Positions 1 to 7,466 are shown, counted from the first letter of the stretch. The stretch: DNA of 13,264 nt from Acidobacteriaceae bacterium (GCA_030040115.1 JASHUH010000501.1:1-13264); one strand, 5' to 3'. Program-made: numbers and translations. The notes: a model not told the origin generated them from the sequence alone.

Positions 1-1252
1 ATGAGCTCTCCCCGGCTTGCAGCTGTTTCCCTGTCCATACATTGGCGACGCGCGGCGCCCCGTTGGTGAGTCCGAGATCCATCCAACTTACTGAAATCGC
101 CTGGTCAGACGCGGTTCGGTTCAACAGCAAGACAGCACGCCTGCCCGGCTCCATCAGCGGCTTTGACCAGACCTGCAAGCCGGGCCCCAACTCAGCCACC
201 TTGACGGCCTGCAAGCCGGCGCCATCCTGATCGATCGCCAACACCGCAGGGTTGGTAAGAGTCGCCAGCGCAGCGGGGCTTAATTTGGTCAGATCCGCGC
301 CGACAATCAACGGCGCCCCGGACATTGCCCACAACGCCATATGCAGCCGGTTTTGTTCATCGGTGAGACCGGGCATGCCCAGCACCATCATGTCAGGATC
401 GTTGTAGTAGCCGGTGTGCTCCGCTTCAGGATGAATACCCTGATCGAAGTTTGAAAGCACCTTGGCGAAGCTGGCTTTGCGGTCCACATGCTCATGGCCA
501 GCCACAATGGGGGCGACAATATCGCCGCTCGTCCGCCAAATGTCCGCCGGCGATCCTCCTATGTTAGGCGCCCAGGTCCAGGGACTATTCTTCCCCCATT
601 CACAAAGCGAAAAGTAGAGCCTGTGTCTGGTAATGGCTTCGGCGCGTGCGATGGCGCGAGCAATTTCCGCATACTGCACTGCGGGATCCAGGTTCTCCTT
701 ATCGCCGCCGCACCAGTCTACTTTTACGTAATTGAATCCCCATTGTGCGAACTGGAGGAAATCCTGCCGATAGTGCCCCTCGCTACCCGTATGAAAGTAC
801 TTCGGGCCGAGGTCCGGATACATGCTGCAGCCGTCCTTACCGGCATCGGTATAAATGCCAGCCTTTAACCCAAGCCCGTGGATGAAGCGGACGATGTTGC
901 TCATGTCGCCTGCTCGTTGTCCCGGAGCCAGCGCTGGCCAAGCCTTTGGATCGACCACAATATTGCCCTGGCTGTCTCGCGCCCCGAGCCACCAGCCTTC
1001 GTCAATGTTGATGTATTGATAGCCAGCCTTCTGCATCCCTGAGGAGATCATGGCGCGGGCCTGATTCATGACTGCCGCGGCATCGACGGTGTTCGAAAAG
1101 CTGTTCCAGGAGGACCATCCCATCGGCGGCGGAGGCACAGGCGCCGGTTTCGGCGCAGTTTGCGCGCCGCTGAGGCCTCCGGATAGCAGCGCCCGACAGA
1201 GAATTCCGATGACCAGTAGTATTCCAGCAATGGAACGTGCTTGCTGTGTCAT
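1..1252 (-). CDS. Secreted GH27 alpha-galactosidase, 3' end cut by window edge
   Basis: Glycoside hydrolase family 27 enzyme, expected to remove terminal alpha-galactose (or alpha-N-acetylgalactosamine) outside the cytoplasm. The frame is open without a stop for 417 codons from the ATG at 1252 to the left edge. Residues 1-30 form a Sec-type signal peptide (hydrophobic stretch GILLVIGIL, probable cleavage after LSGA). A proline-rich linker leads into MGWSSWN (44-50), the family's barrel-opening motif. NIDEGWW follows at 82-88, the nucleophile Asp179 in KVDWCGG, and the acid/base Asp244 in IWRTSGD. YYNDPDMMVLG (282-292) is also typical. The catalytic barrel is complete and the start of the C-terminal beta-sandwich is present, so little should be missing. 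An in-frame ATG at 1267 exists, but AAGGAG at 1259-1264 fits the 1252 start. The gene lies 69 bp downstream of the exported phosphoesterase gene. Alpha-galactosidase and alpha-N-acetylgalactosaminidase cannot be separated by eye. Confidence 0.93.
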   Translation of the reverse strand, partial: MTQQARSIAGILLVIGILCRALLSGGLSGAQTAPKPAPVPPPPMGWSSWNSFSNTVDAAAVMNQARAMISSGMQKAGYQYINIDEGWWLGARDSQGNIVVDPKAWPALAPGQRAGDMSNIVRFIHGLGLKAGIYTDAGKDGCSMYPDLGPKYFHTGSEGHYRQDFLQFAQWGFNYVKVDWCGGDKENLDPAVQYAEIARAIARAEAITRHRLYFSLCEWGKNSPWTWAPNIGGSPADIWRTSGDIVAPIVAGHEHVDRKASFAKVLSNFDQGIHPEAEHTGYYNDPDMMVLGMPGLTDEQNRLHMALWAMSGAPLIVGADLTKLSPAALATLTNPAVLAIDQDGAGLQAVKVAELGPGLQVWSKPLMEPGRRAVLLLNRTASDQAISVSWMDLGLTNGAPRVANVWTGKQLQAGESS

Positions 1253-1258
1253 GTCTGG

Positions 1259-1264
1259 CTCCTT
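1259..1264 (-). promoter_or_regulatory. Ribosome binding site deciding the GH27 start
   Basis: AAGGAG on the minus strand is followed by six bases (CCAGAC) and then the ATG at 1252. It lies inside the five-codon stretch between the alternative ATG at 1267 and the chosen one, so it supports 1252 as the real start. A 7-bp inverted repeat ends four bases upstream of it. Confidence 0.7.
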
Positions 1265-1267
1265 CAT

Positions 1268-1296
1268 GGCGTTCTATTTTTGCTATCACGAACGCC
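1268..1296. repeat. Inverted repeat GGCGTTC/GAACGCC before the GH27 gene
   Basis: GGCGTTC at 1268-1274 and GAACGCC at 1290-1296 are perfect 7-bp arms around an AT-rich 15-base loop. The repeat sits in the 69-bp gap between the phosphoesterase stop and the GH27 start, immediately upstream of the Shine-Dalgarno sequence. It could be an operator or an mRNA hairpin affecting GH27 translation. Function is inferred from position only. Confidence 0.4.
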
Positions 1297-1307
1297 GCAG
1301 TAGATCC

Positions 1308-1317
1308 GGTTCGAACC
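1308..1317. repeat. Perfect 10-bp palindrome GGTTCGAACC
   Basis: A perfect palindrome four bases beyond the phosphoesterase stop codon, in the same short gap as the 1268-1296 inverted repeat. It might be a protein-binding site or chance. It resembles a tRNA T-loop motif, but no cloverleaf surrounds it. Confidence 0.25.
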
Positions 1318-1321
1318 AGCT

Positions 1322-4225
1322 TTAGTCATCGTCATCGCCGGCGTAGTTCCTGGCTGACTTGAGGAGGGGTCCTGGCATGAGCACCTTGTTCTCTCCCGGA
1401 TACGGTCGCATCCAATGCGTTGACGAATACCAGATCACATGGTTCAGGAAATTCGGATCGACCGAATCGGCTTTGTCGTACTTGCCCTTCATGACTTCGG
1501 CAGTGGCCTTGAGCCAAGCCTTTTGCAGCGGAGTGAAAGCGTCGTTTTTCCCGGCCGGCAGATCGGGCCCCTGGTCCAGAGGGATAACGGCGGGGAGACA
1601 ATCGTAGGGCCTCAGGTCCGGCGTGTTTTGGAACGCGTCAAATATGGGCGAAGCCACCAGGTCGAATTGCGTCAAAGGTTGCATGCCGAGAATGTTCTCG
1701 ATGGTGCGATTGATATTTTCCGCGGTGTACGTGCTATGGATCGCTTTTCCCTGACCCGGGGCCTGCGGCGCCACGGTATAGGGACTAATGATATAGACCG
1801 GCTGCCGATGGCCATCGACATGGTCTACGCCATCCTGGGAGTCATCTTCCTCCACAAAGATCGCCGCCTGCGCCCAGATATTGCTGTGGCTGATGGCGTC
1901 CACCATGCGGCCCAGGGCAAGGTCATTGTCCGCCTGGTAGTTGATGGGGTAGGGATGGCCCTTCGTGATACCGGCAGTATGGTCGTCCGGGAGCCATAGA
2001 ATCGTCAGATTGGGAACCTGGTGGGCCGCAACCTCGCGCTGAAACTCCGGAATCCAGTAGTCCATTCGGTACTGGTCAGGAATCGTCAGGTCGAAGGGCG
2101 GATAATGCGGGTCCATGATTTTCGCCGCCGAAGGAATCGACGAGGTCACATGGACGGAGCCCTCTGGAACGATGCAACTCGAAGACGGCGCCTTGCCTTC
2201 CTTGCAAAGCGAAGTTTGGTAGAAATCCATCCAGGTGTAAGCGCTGCCATCCGGTCTCTTCGCAATGGTTGTTCCGCTGCTCCACTCGCCATATAGCTTC
2301 GCGGTAAGTCCCTTATCTTCCGCCGCTGTCCACAAGAATCCCTGGGGCGTGTAGGTGAGCGGGTCGTCTGCGTCCCCGCCTGGATAGGAGCGAATCCAGT
2401 CCGGCGACAGGATGTCATTGGAATAAAAAGATCCCGACATCCCGATCCAGGGGTGACCATCGGCAGACTGGCGGCTTGGCGCGTATACATTATCGAGCAA
2501 CGGAAAACGCTTTACGAAGGCATGCTGATTCGGCACGCCTGACGCGAAGACCGCCAGCGTAGGAGCGCCATTGCCCCAGGGCACATCTCCTAGCATCGCG
2601 TCATAAGTGCGGTTCTCTTTAATGACCAGAAACACATACTTGATGAGTGAAGGTTCCCCGATGTGTTTGGGAACGGCTACCGGCGCGGCATTCGAATCGA
2701 CGTACTGCGGTCCAACCTCGATGTTCGTGGTCAAGTCCCAATGGTTGTTCGCGAAGACCTGTTTACTGAACCGCGCCAGTTCGCTCGCGTTCGGCTCCGG
2801 CACCAGGTTCACGACGCCCTGATCGGCGCGCGTGAAATATCCGGTCACACCGTCTTTGATTCTTGTCAGACCTCGTGCTCCCAAGCCCTTGTCGTCAGCA
2901 ATCACGAGCTGTTTCTGCGTCTTGTCGAACACGATCGAAGTGGGAAAATAGGCGGTCGGGATATAGCCGATCACCGGATGCGCATCCCTCCCCTGCAGAT
3001 TGACGACAGCTATGGCATTGGCCTCGCCGAGCGTGACATAAGCTTTGCCGTCCTCGGTGACGGCTACCCCATTCGGACCAGAGCCAAAGGCCCCATGGCC
3101 GATCGGAACGCTGAGACGAATGGTGCGAACGACCGTGTCCGCGTGGAGATCAATAACGGACAGGCTGTCGCTATATGCATTGGCGACATATAAATTGGAA
3201 CCGTAAATCGCCATGCCCGCCGGGTGCAGCCCCACTGGAATCGCCTTCACCTCCTTGCCCTTCGCAATATCCACGACCGATATCGTGCCGGTAAGCGTGA
3301 AGGCATTTTTCCGGTCAACGACGATCGGCGTGCCGTCGGAATAATTCGTGAAGTCATCAGTCGTAGCCGGGCGCCCGCCCTCATTGCTGACGTAAGCATA
3401 GTCGCCTTGAATCACGACGCTGTTCGGAACGTTGCCCACAGGAATTTGAGCAATGAGTTTGGCCGGAAACGCCGTTAGGTCGATGACGCCGAGTGTGTTC
3501 GCGACGTTCAGCGCCACGTAAGCGCGCTTGTTGTCCGGAGAAAGTGCAATGCCACCCGGATTGATCGACTTCGCATTGAAATAAGGCCGCCCGTCGGCGG
3601 GCGGCTTTGGCAGGTCGATCCTTTGCTCGTTGCTCAGGAGGCCGGTATCGGAGTTCACATCCGCGATGACGACAAAATTATCGTCCTGGCTGAAGAGCAG
3701 CTTGGCCCCGTCAGAGGAATACGTGATTCCTGTGAAGGACCCGGCGCTCACCTCTTTGGGAGAGACTCCCGCAGCTCCCGTTGGAATAAAGCGTTGAAGA
3801 ACCTGACCGGTTACGGTATTGAACACAATGACCGGTTGCGGCGAACCCATCAGGAGCACTGCGCCGGTGTGCGTGGCGCCATTTGGATTGAGCGCAATGG
3901 CCTTGGCGCGCACGGGCGAACCGAGTTCAACGATCTTCCCGGCCGGCGTCAAAGTCTGGTTATCCGATGCGACGATGGAACCATCCTGCTGTGGGCCCAC
4001 GGTACGATCTGAGCTGTTCACCTGTGACTTCTCAGCCTGGTCTGCAACCGTGCTCTTTCCAGCCGTCATCCCTCCGGTAGAAGAGTCCTTCATCGGCGCG
4101 ACTCTGAAATCCGAACCGCCTGTCTGGGCAGGCTGCATTTGCGAGTGAGCCAATACAAGACCGGCCAGCAGACAAAACAAGAGCGCATAAGCAGCATGGA
4201 ACGCGAACGGATTTTTCCAACGCAT
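1322..4225 (-). CDS. Exported YncE-type beta-propeller / phosphoesterase fusion protein
   Basis: A 967-residue protein from the ATG at 4225. The N-terminus (MRWKNPFAF, then hydrophobic AAYALLFCLLAGLVLAHS) is a Sec signal peptide. After a low-complexity linker, residues about 95-455 carry repeated blades typical of a YncE/surface-layer beta-propeller (GIALSPDNKRAYVAL, PVGLHPAGMAIYG, GPNGVAVTEDGKAYVTL). Residues about 525-870 resemble the phosphoesterase family that includes AcpA acid phosphatase and phospholipase C: VIKENRTYDAMLGD (534-547, Glu and Asn as likely metal ligands), PDDHTAG (746-752) and EEDDSQDGVDHVDGH (792-806). The tail ends in four Asp. The substrate is unknown; a phosphomonoester or phospholipid is possible. 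The frame extends upstream to 4288, but that extension lacks a signal peptide and a good ribosome site, so I use the internal ATG. Probably co-transcribed with the GH27 gene. Confidence 0.9.
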   Translation of the reverse strand: MRWKNPFAFHAAYALLFCLLAGLVLAHSQMQPAQTGGSDFRVAPMKDSSTGGMTAGKSTVADQAEKSQVNSSDRTVGPQQDGSIVASDNQTLTPAGKIVELGSPVRAKAIALNPNGATHTGAVLLMGSPQPVIVFNTVTGQVLQRFIPTGAAGVSPKEVSAGSFTGITYSSDGAKLLFSQDDNFVVIADVNSDTGLLSNEQRIDLPKPPADGRPYFNAKSINPGGIALSPDNKRAYVALNVANTLGVIDLTAFPAKLIAQIPVGNVPNSVVIQGDYAYVSNEGGRPATTDDFTNYSDGTPIVVDRKNAFTLTGTISVVDIAKGKEVKAIPVGLHPAGMAIYGSNLYVANAYSDSLSVIDLHADTVVRTIRLSVPIGHGAFGSGPNGVAVTEDGKAYVTLGEANAIAVVNLQGRDAHPVIGYIPTAYFPTSIVFDKTQKQLVIADDKGLGARGLTRIKDGVTGYFTRADQGVVNLVPEPNASELARFSKQVFANNHWDLTTNIEVGPQYVDSNAAPVAVPKHIGEPSLIKYVFLVIKENRTYDAMLGDVPWGNGAPTLAVFASGVPNQHAFVKRFPLLDNVYAPSRQSADGHPWIGMSGSFYSNDILSPDWIRSYPGGDADDPLTYTPQGFLWTAAEDKGLTAKLYGEWSSGTTIAKRPDGSAYTWMDFYQTSLCKEGKAPSSSCIVPEGSVHVTSSIPSAAKIMDPHYPPFDLTIPDQYRMDYWIPEFQREVAAHQVPNLTILWLPDDHTAGITKGHPYPINYQADNDLALGRMVDAISHSNIWAQAAIFVEEDDSQDGVDHVDGHRQPVYIISPYTVAPQAPGQGKAIHSTYTAENINRTIENILGMQPLTQFDLVASPIFDAFQNTPDLRPYDCLPAVIPLDQGPDLPAGKNDAFTPLQKAWLKATAEVMKGKYDKADSVDPNFLNHVIWYSSTHWMRPYPGENKVLMPGPLLKSARNYAGDDDD

Positions 4226-4231
4226 GATTGA

Positions 4232-4236
4232 CCCTC
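4232..4236 (-). promoter_or_regulatory. Ribosome binding site deciding the phosphoesterase start
   Basis: GAGGG on the minus strand lies six bases (TCAATC) upstream of the ATG at 4225. It supports 4225 over the upstream in-frame ATG at 4288, and the shorter product starts directly with a signal peptide. Confidence 0.6.
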
Positions 4237-4498
4237 GATTCCAACGTATACACCAGAGTACGTCAAGGACCGAGCCAAGCGAGCACAAAGCGCGGGCGAC
4301 CGTAACAGGTTGCCCCAGCTCCGCTGATTTTCCTGTGTCTAAAACATTCGCTTGGAGTGTGTCGCGGATAGCGAGCGGTTTTCTGCGGATTGGGAAATTC
4401 GTTAGTGTAGGGGGATGCTGGACGGGCTGGGGTGAAAGTGTATCATTCTTTTAGCAATTCAATGACTGGCGGCCTACTGGTCAGATAGGGAAGCGCGG

Positions 4499-4688
4499 CC
4501 GGGAAAGAAAGGTCATTTCCCGGTGTGCAAAACGCTGGCGCCTGCTTCCAAATGCCGGTTTAGCCGTAGAGGGCAAAGCTCCTCCGGTCGCCGAGTTGTA
4601 CGCGAAGAGCCGGGTGCGCGACCGGCTGCGGATGTAACCCGCAGCGGCTGAACAACCCCGCCAGACAATCCGAAAAGCCGGACTTTTC
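4499..4688. other. Hairpin-rich segment, possible structured RNA
   Basis: Perfect inverted repeats crowd this segment. CCGGGAAA 4499-4506 pairs with TTTCCCGG 4516-4523. CCGGTCGC 4584-4591 pairs with GCGACCGG 4618-4625. GCTGCGG 4625-4631 pairs with CCGCAGC 4639-4645. GAAAAG 4672-4677 pairs with CTTTTC 4683-4688. AGCCGG 4608-4613 could alternatively pair with CCGGCT 4622-4627, competing with two of these. Strand and function are unknown. GC-rich DNA gives some such repeats by chance, so this is a candidate only. Confidence 0.25.
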
Positions 4689-5139
4689 TCACGGAAGGCG
4701 TGGGTTGAGTGCGTCCTGGAAAATCCCACTCATCCGCCAAGAATCGGGCCGGCGCCAGTGGATTTTGCGCGGTCTGGGGCCAAGCTCTGCCCGCATCGGG
4801 CTCCCCGCTCGCTGTGCGCAGGGACCAAACGCTTGACTTGCCGCTGATCGGATAGATGCCGGCAGGACGAAAACTGTTGCCGGACCGTCTGCTGCCGGGA
4901 GCGGTCTCGCCCAAGCAAGTAGCGGATTGAACAGCTTGTGCAATGAATGGCTTGAACGGCCTTGGCAAAAAACCCCAAGATGCAGCAGATCACGAGACCG
5001 GCTCCAAGCAATGAACAACTTGGTCGGCCCGACCGGGCGCAAGTGGCCGTCGCCTCTGTGTTCCGTGCGCTGCCGCCTGGCCATTACCATTCACCGCAAG
5101 CTGTCCCCGTGGATCTCAGTTCCTTCTTCCTTCAGGGCA

Positions 5140-5217
5140 GTGCGATTGCAGTCCGGCAGCCGGTTGTCGCCGTCAGGACTAAACCAGGCATATCTCAACT
5201 GCCGGGCACAATCGCAC
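5140..5217. ncRNA. Candidate structured RNA: nested long stem upstream of hfq
   Basis: GTGCGATTG (5140-5148) pairs perfectly with CAATCGCAC (5209-5217). After a small internal loop (4 and 3 bases), CCGGCAG (5153-5159) pairs with CTGCCGG (5199-5205). Inside, GGTT+GTC (5162-5168) pairs with GAC (5177-5179) and AACC (5182-5185) around a two-base bulge. This gives three stacked stems in 78 bases, harder to obtain by chance than isolated repeats. I do not recognise a known RNA family and cannot assign the strand. It lies about 180 bp before the hfq promoter. Confidence 0.3.
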
Positions 5218-5398
5218 CTCCCGCCTCGCTTCCCTGGGGCGACTCAAAAGCGCTTCCCCACCGCAGCCCGCCAATTTGCCAATCCCCACAAGGGCAGTCA
5301 CTTGGCCTCGCTTTTTCCGCCCGACCCGTGAGAGGCCGCAATATGCGTGACTTTGGGGGTCGGACCGATCCCCCGGCGCCTTTTGCCTCCCGCCGCAG

Positions 5399-5425
5399 TT
5401 GAAATAGCGGCGAAACCGCTATAAT
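5399..5425 (+). promoter_or_regulatory. hfq promoter with overlapping dyad
   Basis: A consensus -10 box TATAAT at 5420-5425 is preceded by TTGAAA at 5399-5404 with a short 15-bp spacer. The spacer is filled by a perfect 7-bp inverted repeat, ATAGCGG (5404-5410) and CCGCTAT (5416-5422), which overlaps the -10 hexamer. Transcription should start near 5432 and give an hfq leader of about 115 bases. The dyad looks like an operator, though no cognate regulator is in the window. Confidence 0.55.
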
Positions 5426-5534
5426 GTTGGGTAGATTGCGGGAGATGACGTCCTCGGGATTGCCGGGGCCGTGCCCGTGAATTTGTATTTTTCACGCTAC
5501 CAAGCGCACCTTAACCCTCAAAGGGATAGAACAC

Positions 5535-5539
5535 AGGAG
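5535..5539 (+). promoter_or_regulatory. hfq ribosome binding site
   Basis: AGGAG is followed by eight bases and then the hfq ATG at 5548, a standard arrangement. Confidence 0.7.
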
Positions 5540-5547
5540 ATCGGCAC

Positions 5548-5856
5548 ATGGAAAACAAGCCGGCACAAAACATTCAGGATACCTTTCTCAACACGGTTCG
5601 GAAGGACAAGACACCGATCACGATCTATCTGGTCAGCGGCGTCAAGCTTACCGGAAAAATCCGGTCCTTCGACAAGTATTCCGTGCTGCTGGAGAACAAC
5701 AGCCAGGAGCAGCTGATTTTCAAACATGCCATATCGACCGTGGTCAGCAACCGAACCGTCATGCACGCCGAACATCGTCCGGTGAGCGTTACCACGGGCT
5801 TGGGCCCGGCTCCGGTGGCCGTGCCTTCCGCGGCTCCGGTCACTGCGGAGCGGTAG
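5548..5856 (+). CDS. hfq: RNA chaperone Hfq
   Basis: Hexameric Sm-like RNA chaperone that pairs small RNAs with mRNAs in the cytoplasm. The 102-residue product has the Sm1 fold in residues about 7-52 ([20 protein letters not shown], then SGVKLTGKI and FDKYSVLL) and the Sm2 signature FKHAIST at 58-64, with Lys59 and His60 at the proximal RNA-binding face. The first Sm2 residue is Phe rather than the common Tyr. Residues about 73-102 form a short, disordered Pro/Ala/Val-rich tail without the long extension of enterobacterial Hfq. A good ribosome site and a strong promoter with a dyad precede the gene. hflX follows after 19 bp, the same order as in enterobacteria, but miaA, the usual upstream neighbour there, is absent here. 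Confidence 0.97.
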   Translation: MENKPAQNIQDTFLNTVRKDKTPITIYLVSGVKLTGKIRSFDKYSVLLENNSQEQLIFKHAISTVVSNRTVMHAEHRPVSVTTGLGPAPVAVPSAAPVTAER

Positions 5857-5875
5857 TACGCGGGAGAAACCGCGA

Positions 5876-7408
5876 TTGGCAGGAGAAGAGAACAGGACTG
5901 GCGGCGCAGGTTTAAGGCCACGGATGGCGATGGACGATGCTGCCCGCTGGATCGAGCGCCGGGAACGGGCTGGCTCTGGGCGTAAGACCGCCAGTTCCGA
6001 ACGGGCAGTCCTGGTAAGGGTGGAATCTGCGGCTCGCGCACCCGCCAACCGCTGGGACGCGCCGGGTGAGGAGTTGTGTGCAATTTCCGCCGCCAATGGT
6101 CAAACGCCCCCCTCTCAAATCAACGCCAAAACACTCCGGGCGCGCGGCCCCTTCGCGCAGAACAGCCTTGCTGACCTCGATTCGAGGCAGTCGCTTGACG
6201 AGTTTCGCGAGCTGGTGGTGAGCGCCGGTGGCGAAGTCGCCGCCGAGCTGATTCAGCGGCGTTCACGGCCCGACCCCGCCACTTTGGTCGGCTCTGGCAA
6301 GGTGGAAGAGATCGCCGGCGTGGCTGCTTCCACGGGCGCCGATCTGGTCCTCTTCGATCACGATCTCACTCCCACCCAGTTGCGCAACCTTGAGGCTGCG
6401 TTGCCGTGCCGCGTGCTTGACCGCACACAGCTCATCCTCGACATCTTCGCCCGGCACGCCCGCACCCGCGAAGGCCAGTTGCAGGTCGAGCTCGCTCAGC
6501 TTGAGTACCTGCTGCCGCGGCTCACCGGGCGGGGCAAATCCATGTCGCAACTCGGCGGCGGCATCGGCACGCGGGGACCCGGTGAAACGCAGCTCGAAAC
6601 CGATCGCCGGCGCATTCAGCGGCGCATTGACCAGCTCAAGCGCGATCTCGAATCCGTTCGCCGCACCCGCAAGCAGCAGCGACAGCGCCGCGAAGCAGTC
6701 CCCGTGCCCACAGTTGCCCTGGTGGGTTACACCAACGCCGGCAAAAGCACTCTTTTTAACGCCCTCACCGGCGCCCAGGTGCTTGCGTCCAGCCACATGT
6801 TCGCCACCCTCGATCCCAAGTTGCGCGCCCTCGAGTTGCCCAGCCGACGCAAGATCCTCCTCTCCGACACCGTCGGCTTTATCCGCAATCTGCCCCATAC
6901 CCTCGTCACCAGTTTCCGCGCCACCCTCGAAGAGGTTCAGCAGGCCGAGGTGCTCATCCACGTGCGCGATGCGGCGGCTGTTTGCGCCGCGGAGCAGAAG
7001 GAGCAAGTGGAAAAAGTGCTCGCCGAGCTCGAGGTCCTTGCCAAGCCCCGCATCGAGGCCTTCAACAAAATCGACCTGCTCGGCGAGGAAGAGCGCGCTG
7101 CCTTGCTCTCTCGCGTTCGTTTCAATCCCAACCAGAAGAGCGCCCACGAAATCGCGATAGCGCTCTCCGCGCTTACCGGCGAGGGTCTCGACGATTTACT
7201 CCACGCCATCGACGCGACTCTCCACTCCGACCCCGTCATCGACGCGGAACTGAGCGTGCCGCAACAGGAAGGCGCGGCGCTCGCCGCCCTTGAAGCGGGC
7301 GCGATCGTTCGCGCGCGCCGCTACGAAGGCAACCTGGTGCGGCTCAGCGTCAGCGGCCCGGCCTCGCTCCTGGGCCGCATGCGCCGCTTTCGCATCCGCG
7401 CCAGTTGA
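5876..7408 (+). CDS. hflX: GTPase HflX
   Basis: Ribosome-associated GTPase that in other bacteria splits stalled or hibernating 70S ribosomes. The N-terminal HflX domain includes SERAVLVRV (41-49), [19 protein letters not shown] (127-145) and [13 protein letters not shown] (161-173). The glycine-rich loop [19 protein letters not shown] spans 227-245 and leads into a basic coiled-coil helix. The G domain shows G1 GYTNAGKST (284-292), G3 DTVGF (331-335), G4 NKID (397-400) and G5 SAL (431-433). At 510 residues it is longer than the roughly 430 common in the family. The extra length is N-terminal: 40 poorly conserved residues plus an insert at about 52-100. The start is uncertain: TTG at 5876 has GGGAGA nine bases upstream, while ATG at 5924 has AAGG six bases upstream; both lie before the conserved domain. 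It is probably co-transcribed with hfq. Confidence 0.96.
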   Translation: MAGEENRTGGAGLRPRMAMDDAARWIERRERAGSGRKTASSERAVLVRVESAARAPANRWDAPGEELCAISAANGQTPPSQINAKTLRARGPFAQNSLADLDSRQSLDEFRELVVSAGGEVAAELIQRRSRPDPATLVGSGKVEEIAGVAASTGADLVLFDHDLTPTQLRNLEAALPCRVLDRTQLILDIFARHARTREGQLQVELAQLEYLLPRLTGRGKSMSQLGGGIGTRGPGETQLETDRRRIQRRIDQLKRDLESVRRTRKQQRQRREAVPVPTVALVGYTNAGKSTLFNALTGAQVLASSHMFATLDPKLRALELPSRRKILLSDTVGFIRNLPHTLVTSFRATLEEVQQAEVLIHVRDAAAVCAAEQKEQVEKVLAELEVLAKPRIEAFNKIDLLGEEERAALLSRVRFNPNQKSAHEIAIALSALTGEGLDDLLHAIDATLHSDPVIDAELSVPQQEGAALAALEAGAIVRARRYEGNLVRLSVSGPASLLGRMRRFRIRAS

Positions 7409-7438
7409 GCCAGCCCGATGCATACGCCTTTCGTTCCA

Positions 7439-7466
7439 TTGCCTTTCACCTGCCATCGCATATGCT
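7439..7466 (+). promoter_or_regulatory. Possible Nudix gene promoter
   Basis: TTGCCT at 7439-7444 and TATGCT at 7461-7466, with a 16-bp spacer, lie in the 132-bp gap after hflX. Each matches consensus at four of six positions, so this is weak. Read-through from hflX is the alternative. Confidence 0.25.

Larger units (their letters stand above)
4226..5547. other. Gene-poor 1.3-kb stretch 5' of hfq
   Basis: The start codons of two divergent genes flank about 1.3 kb with no gene I can name. Open frames of 80-150 codons exist on both strands (for example minus 4513-4968 and plus 4962-5402). They overlap in several frames, lack good ribosome sites and show no recognisable domain. AT-rich sequence near 4437-4465 (TTGAAT and TACACT on the minus strand, spacer only 14) may belong to the phosphoesterase promoter but is weak. 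The stretch contains several inverted repeats and the hfq promoter, listed separately. Decayed coding sequence, a dispersed repeat or a structured RNA are all possible. Confidence 0.55.

Noticed and set aside
488..868. 126-codon plus-strand frame opposite the GH27 gene
   Set aside because: The minus strand encodes an unbroken catalytic barrel with both catalytic Asp residues; the plus frame is a shadow.
1305..1320. tRNA T-loop-like GGTTCGAACC
   Set aside because: No acceptor, D or anticodon arm can be built around it in the short gap; it is a simple palindrome.
1439..1999. 186-codon plus-strand frame opposite the phosphoesterase gene
   Set aside because: Antisense to conserved phosphoesterase codons; no ribosome site and no recognisable product.
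4601..4650. Possible group II intron domain (GAGCCGGGTGCG)
   Set aside because: It resembles the start of a known intron motif, but the matching 3' part and any intron-encoded protein are missing.
5091..5220. SRP RNA-like GGAAGGAAG-type motif on the minus strand
   Set aside because: CCTGAAGGAAGAAGG lacks the conserved flanking bases and the pairing of the SRP core; tmRNA, 6S and RNase P signatures were also not found.
4962..5402. 146-codon plus-strand frame before hfq
   Set aside because: No ribosome site, no domain, low-complexity composition; it overlaps the hfq -35 region and minus-strand frames of similar quality.
6263..7147. 294-codon open frame on the minus strand inside hflX
   Set aside because: HflX motifs run across the whole interval on the plus strand; the antisense frame follows from high GC at third codon positions.
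6390..7160. 256-codon plus-strand frame overlapping hflX
   Set aside because: Ser/Pro/Ala-rich out-of-frame translation of hflX with no domain.
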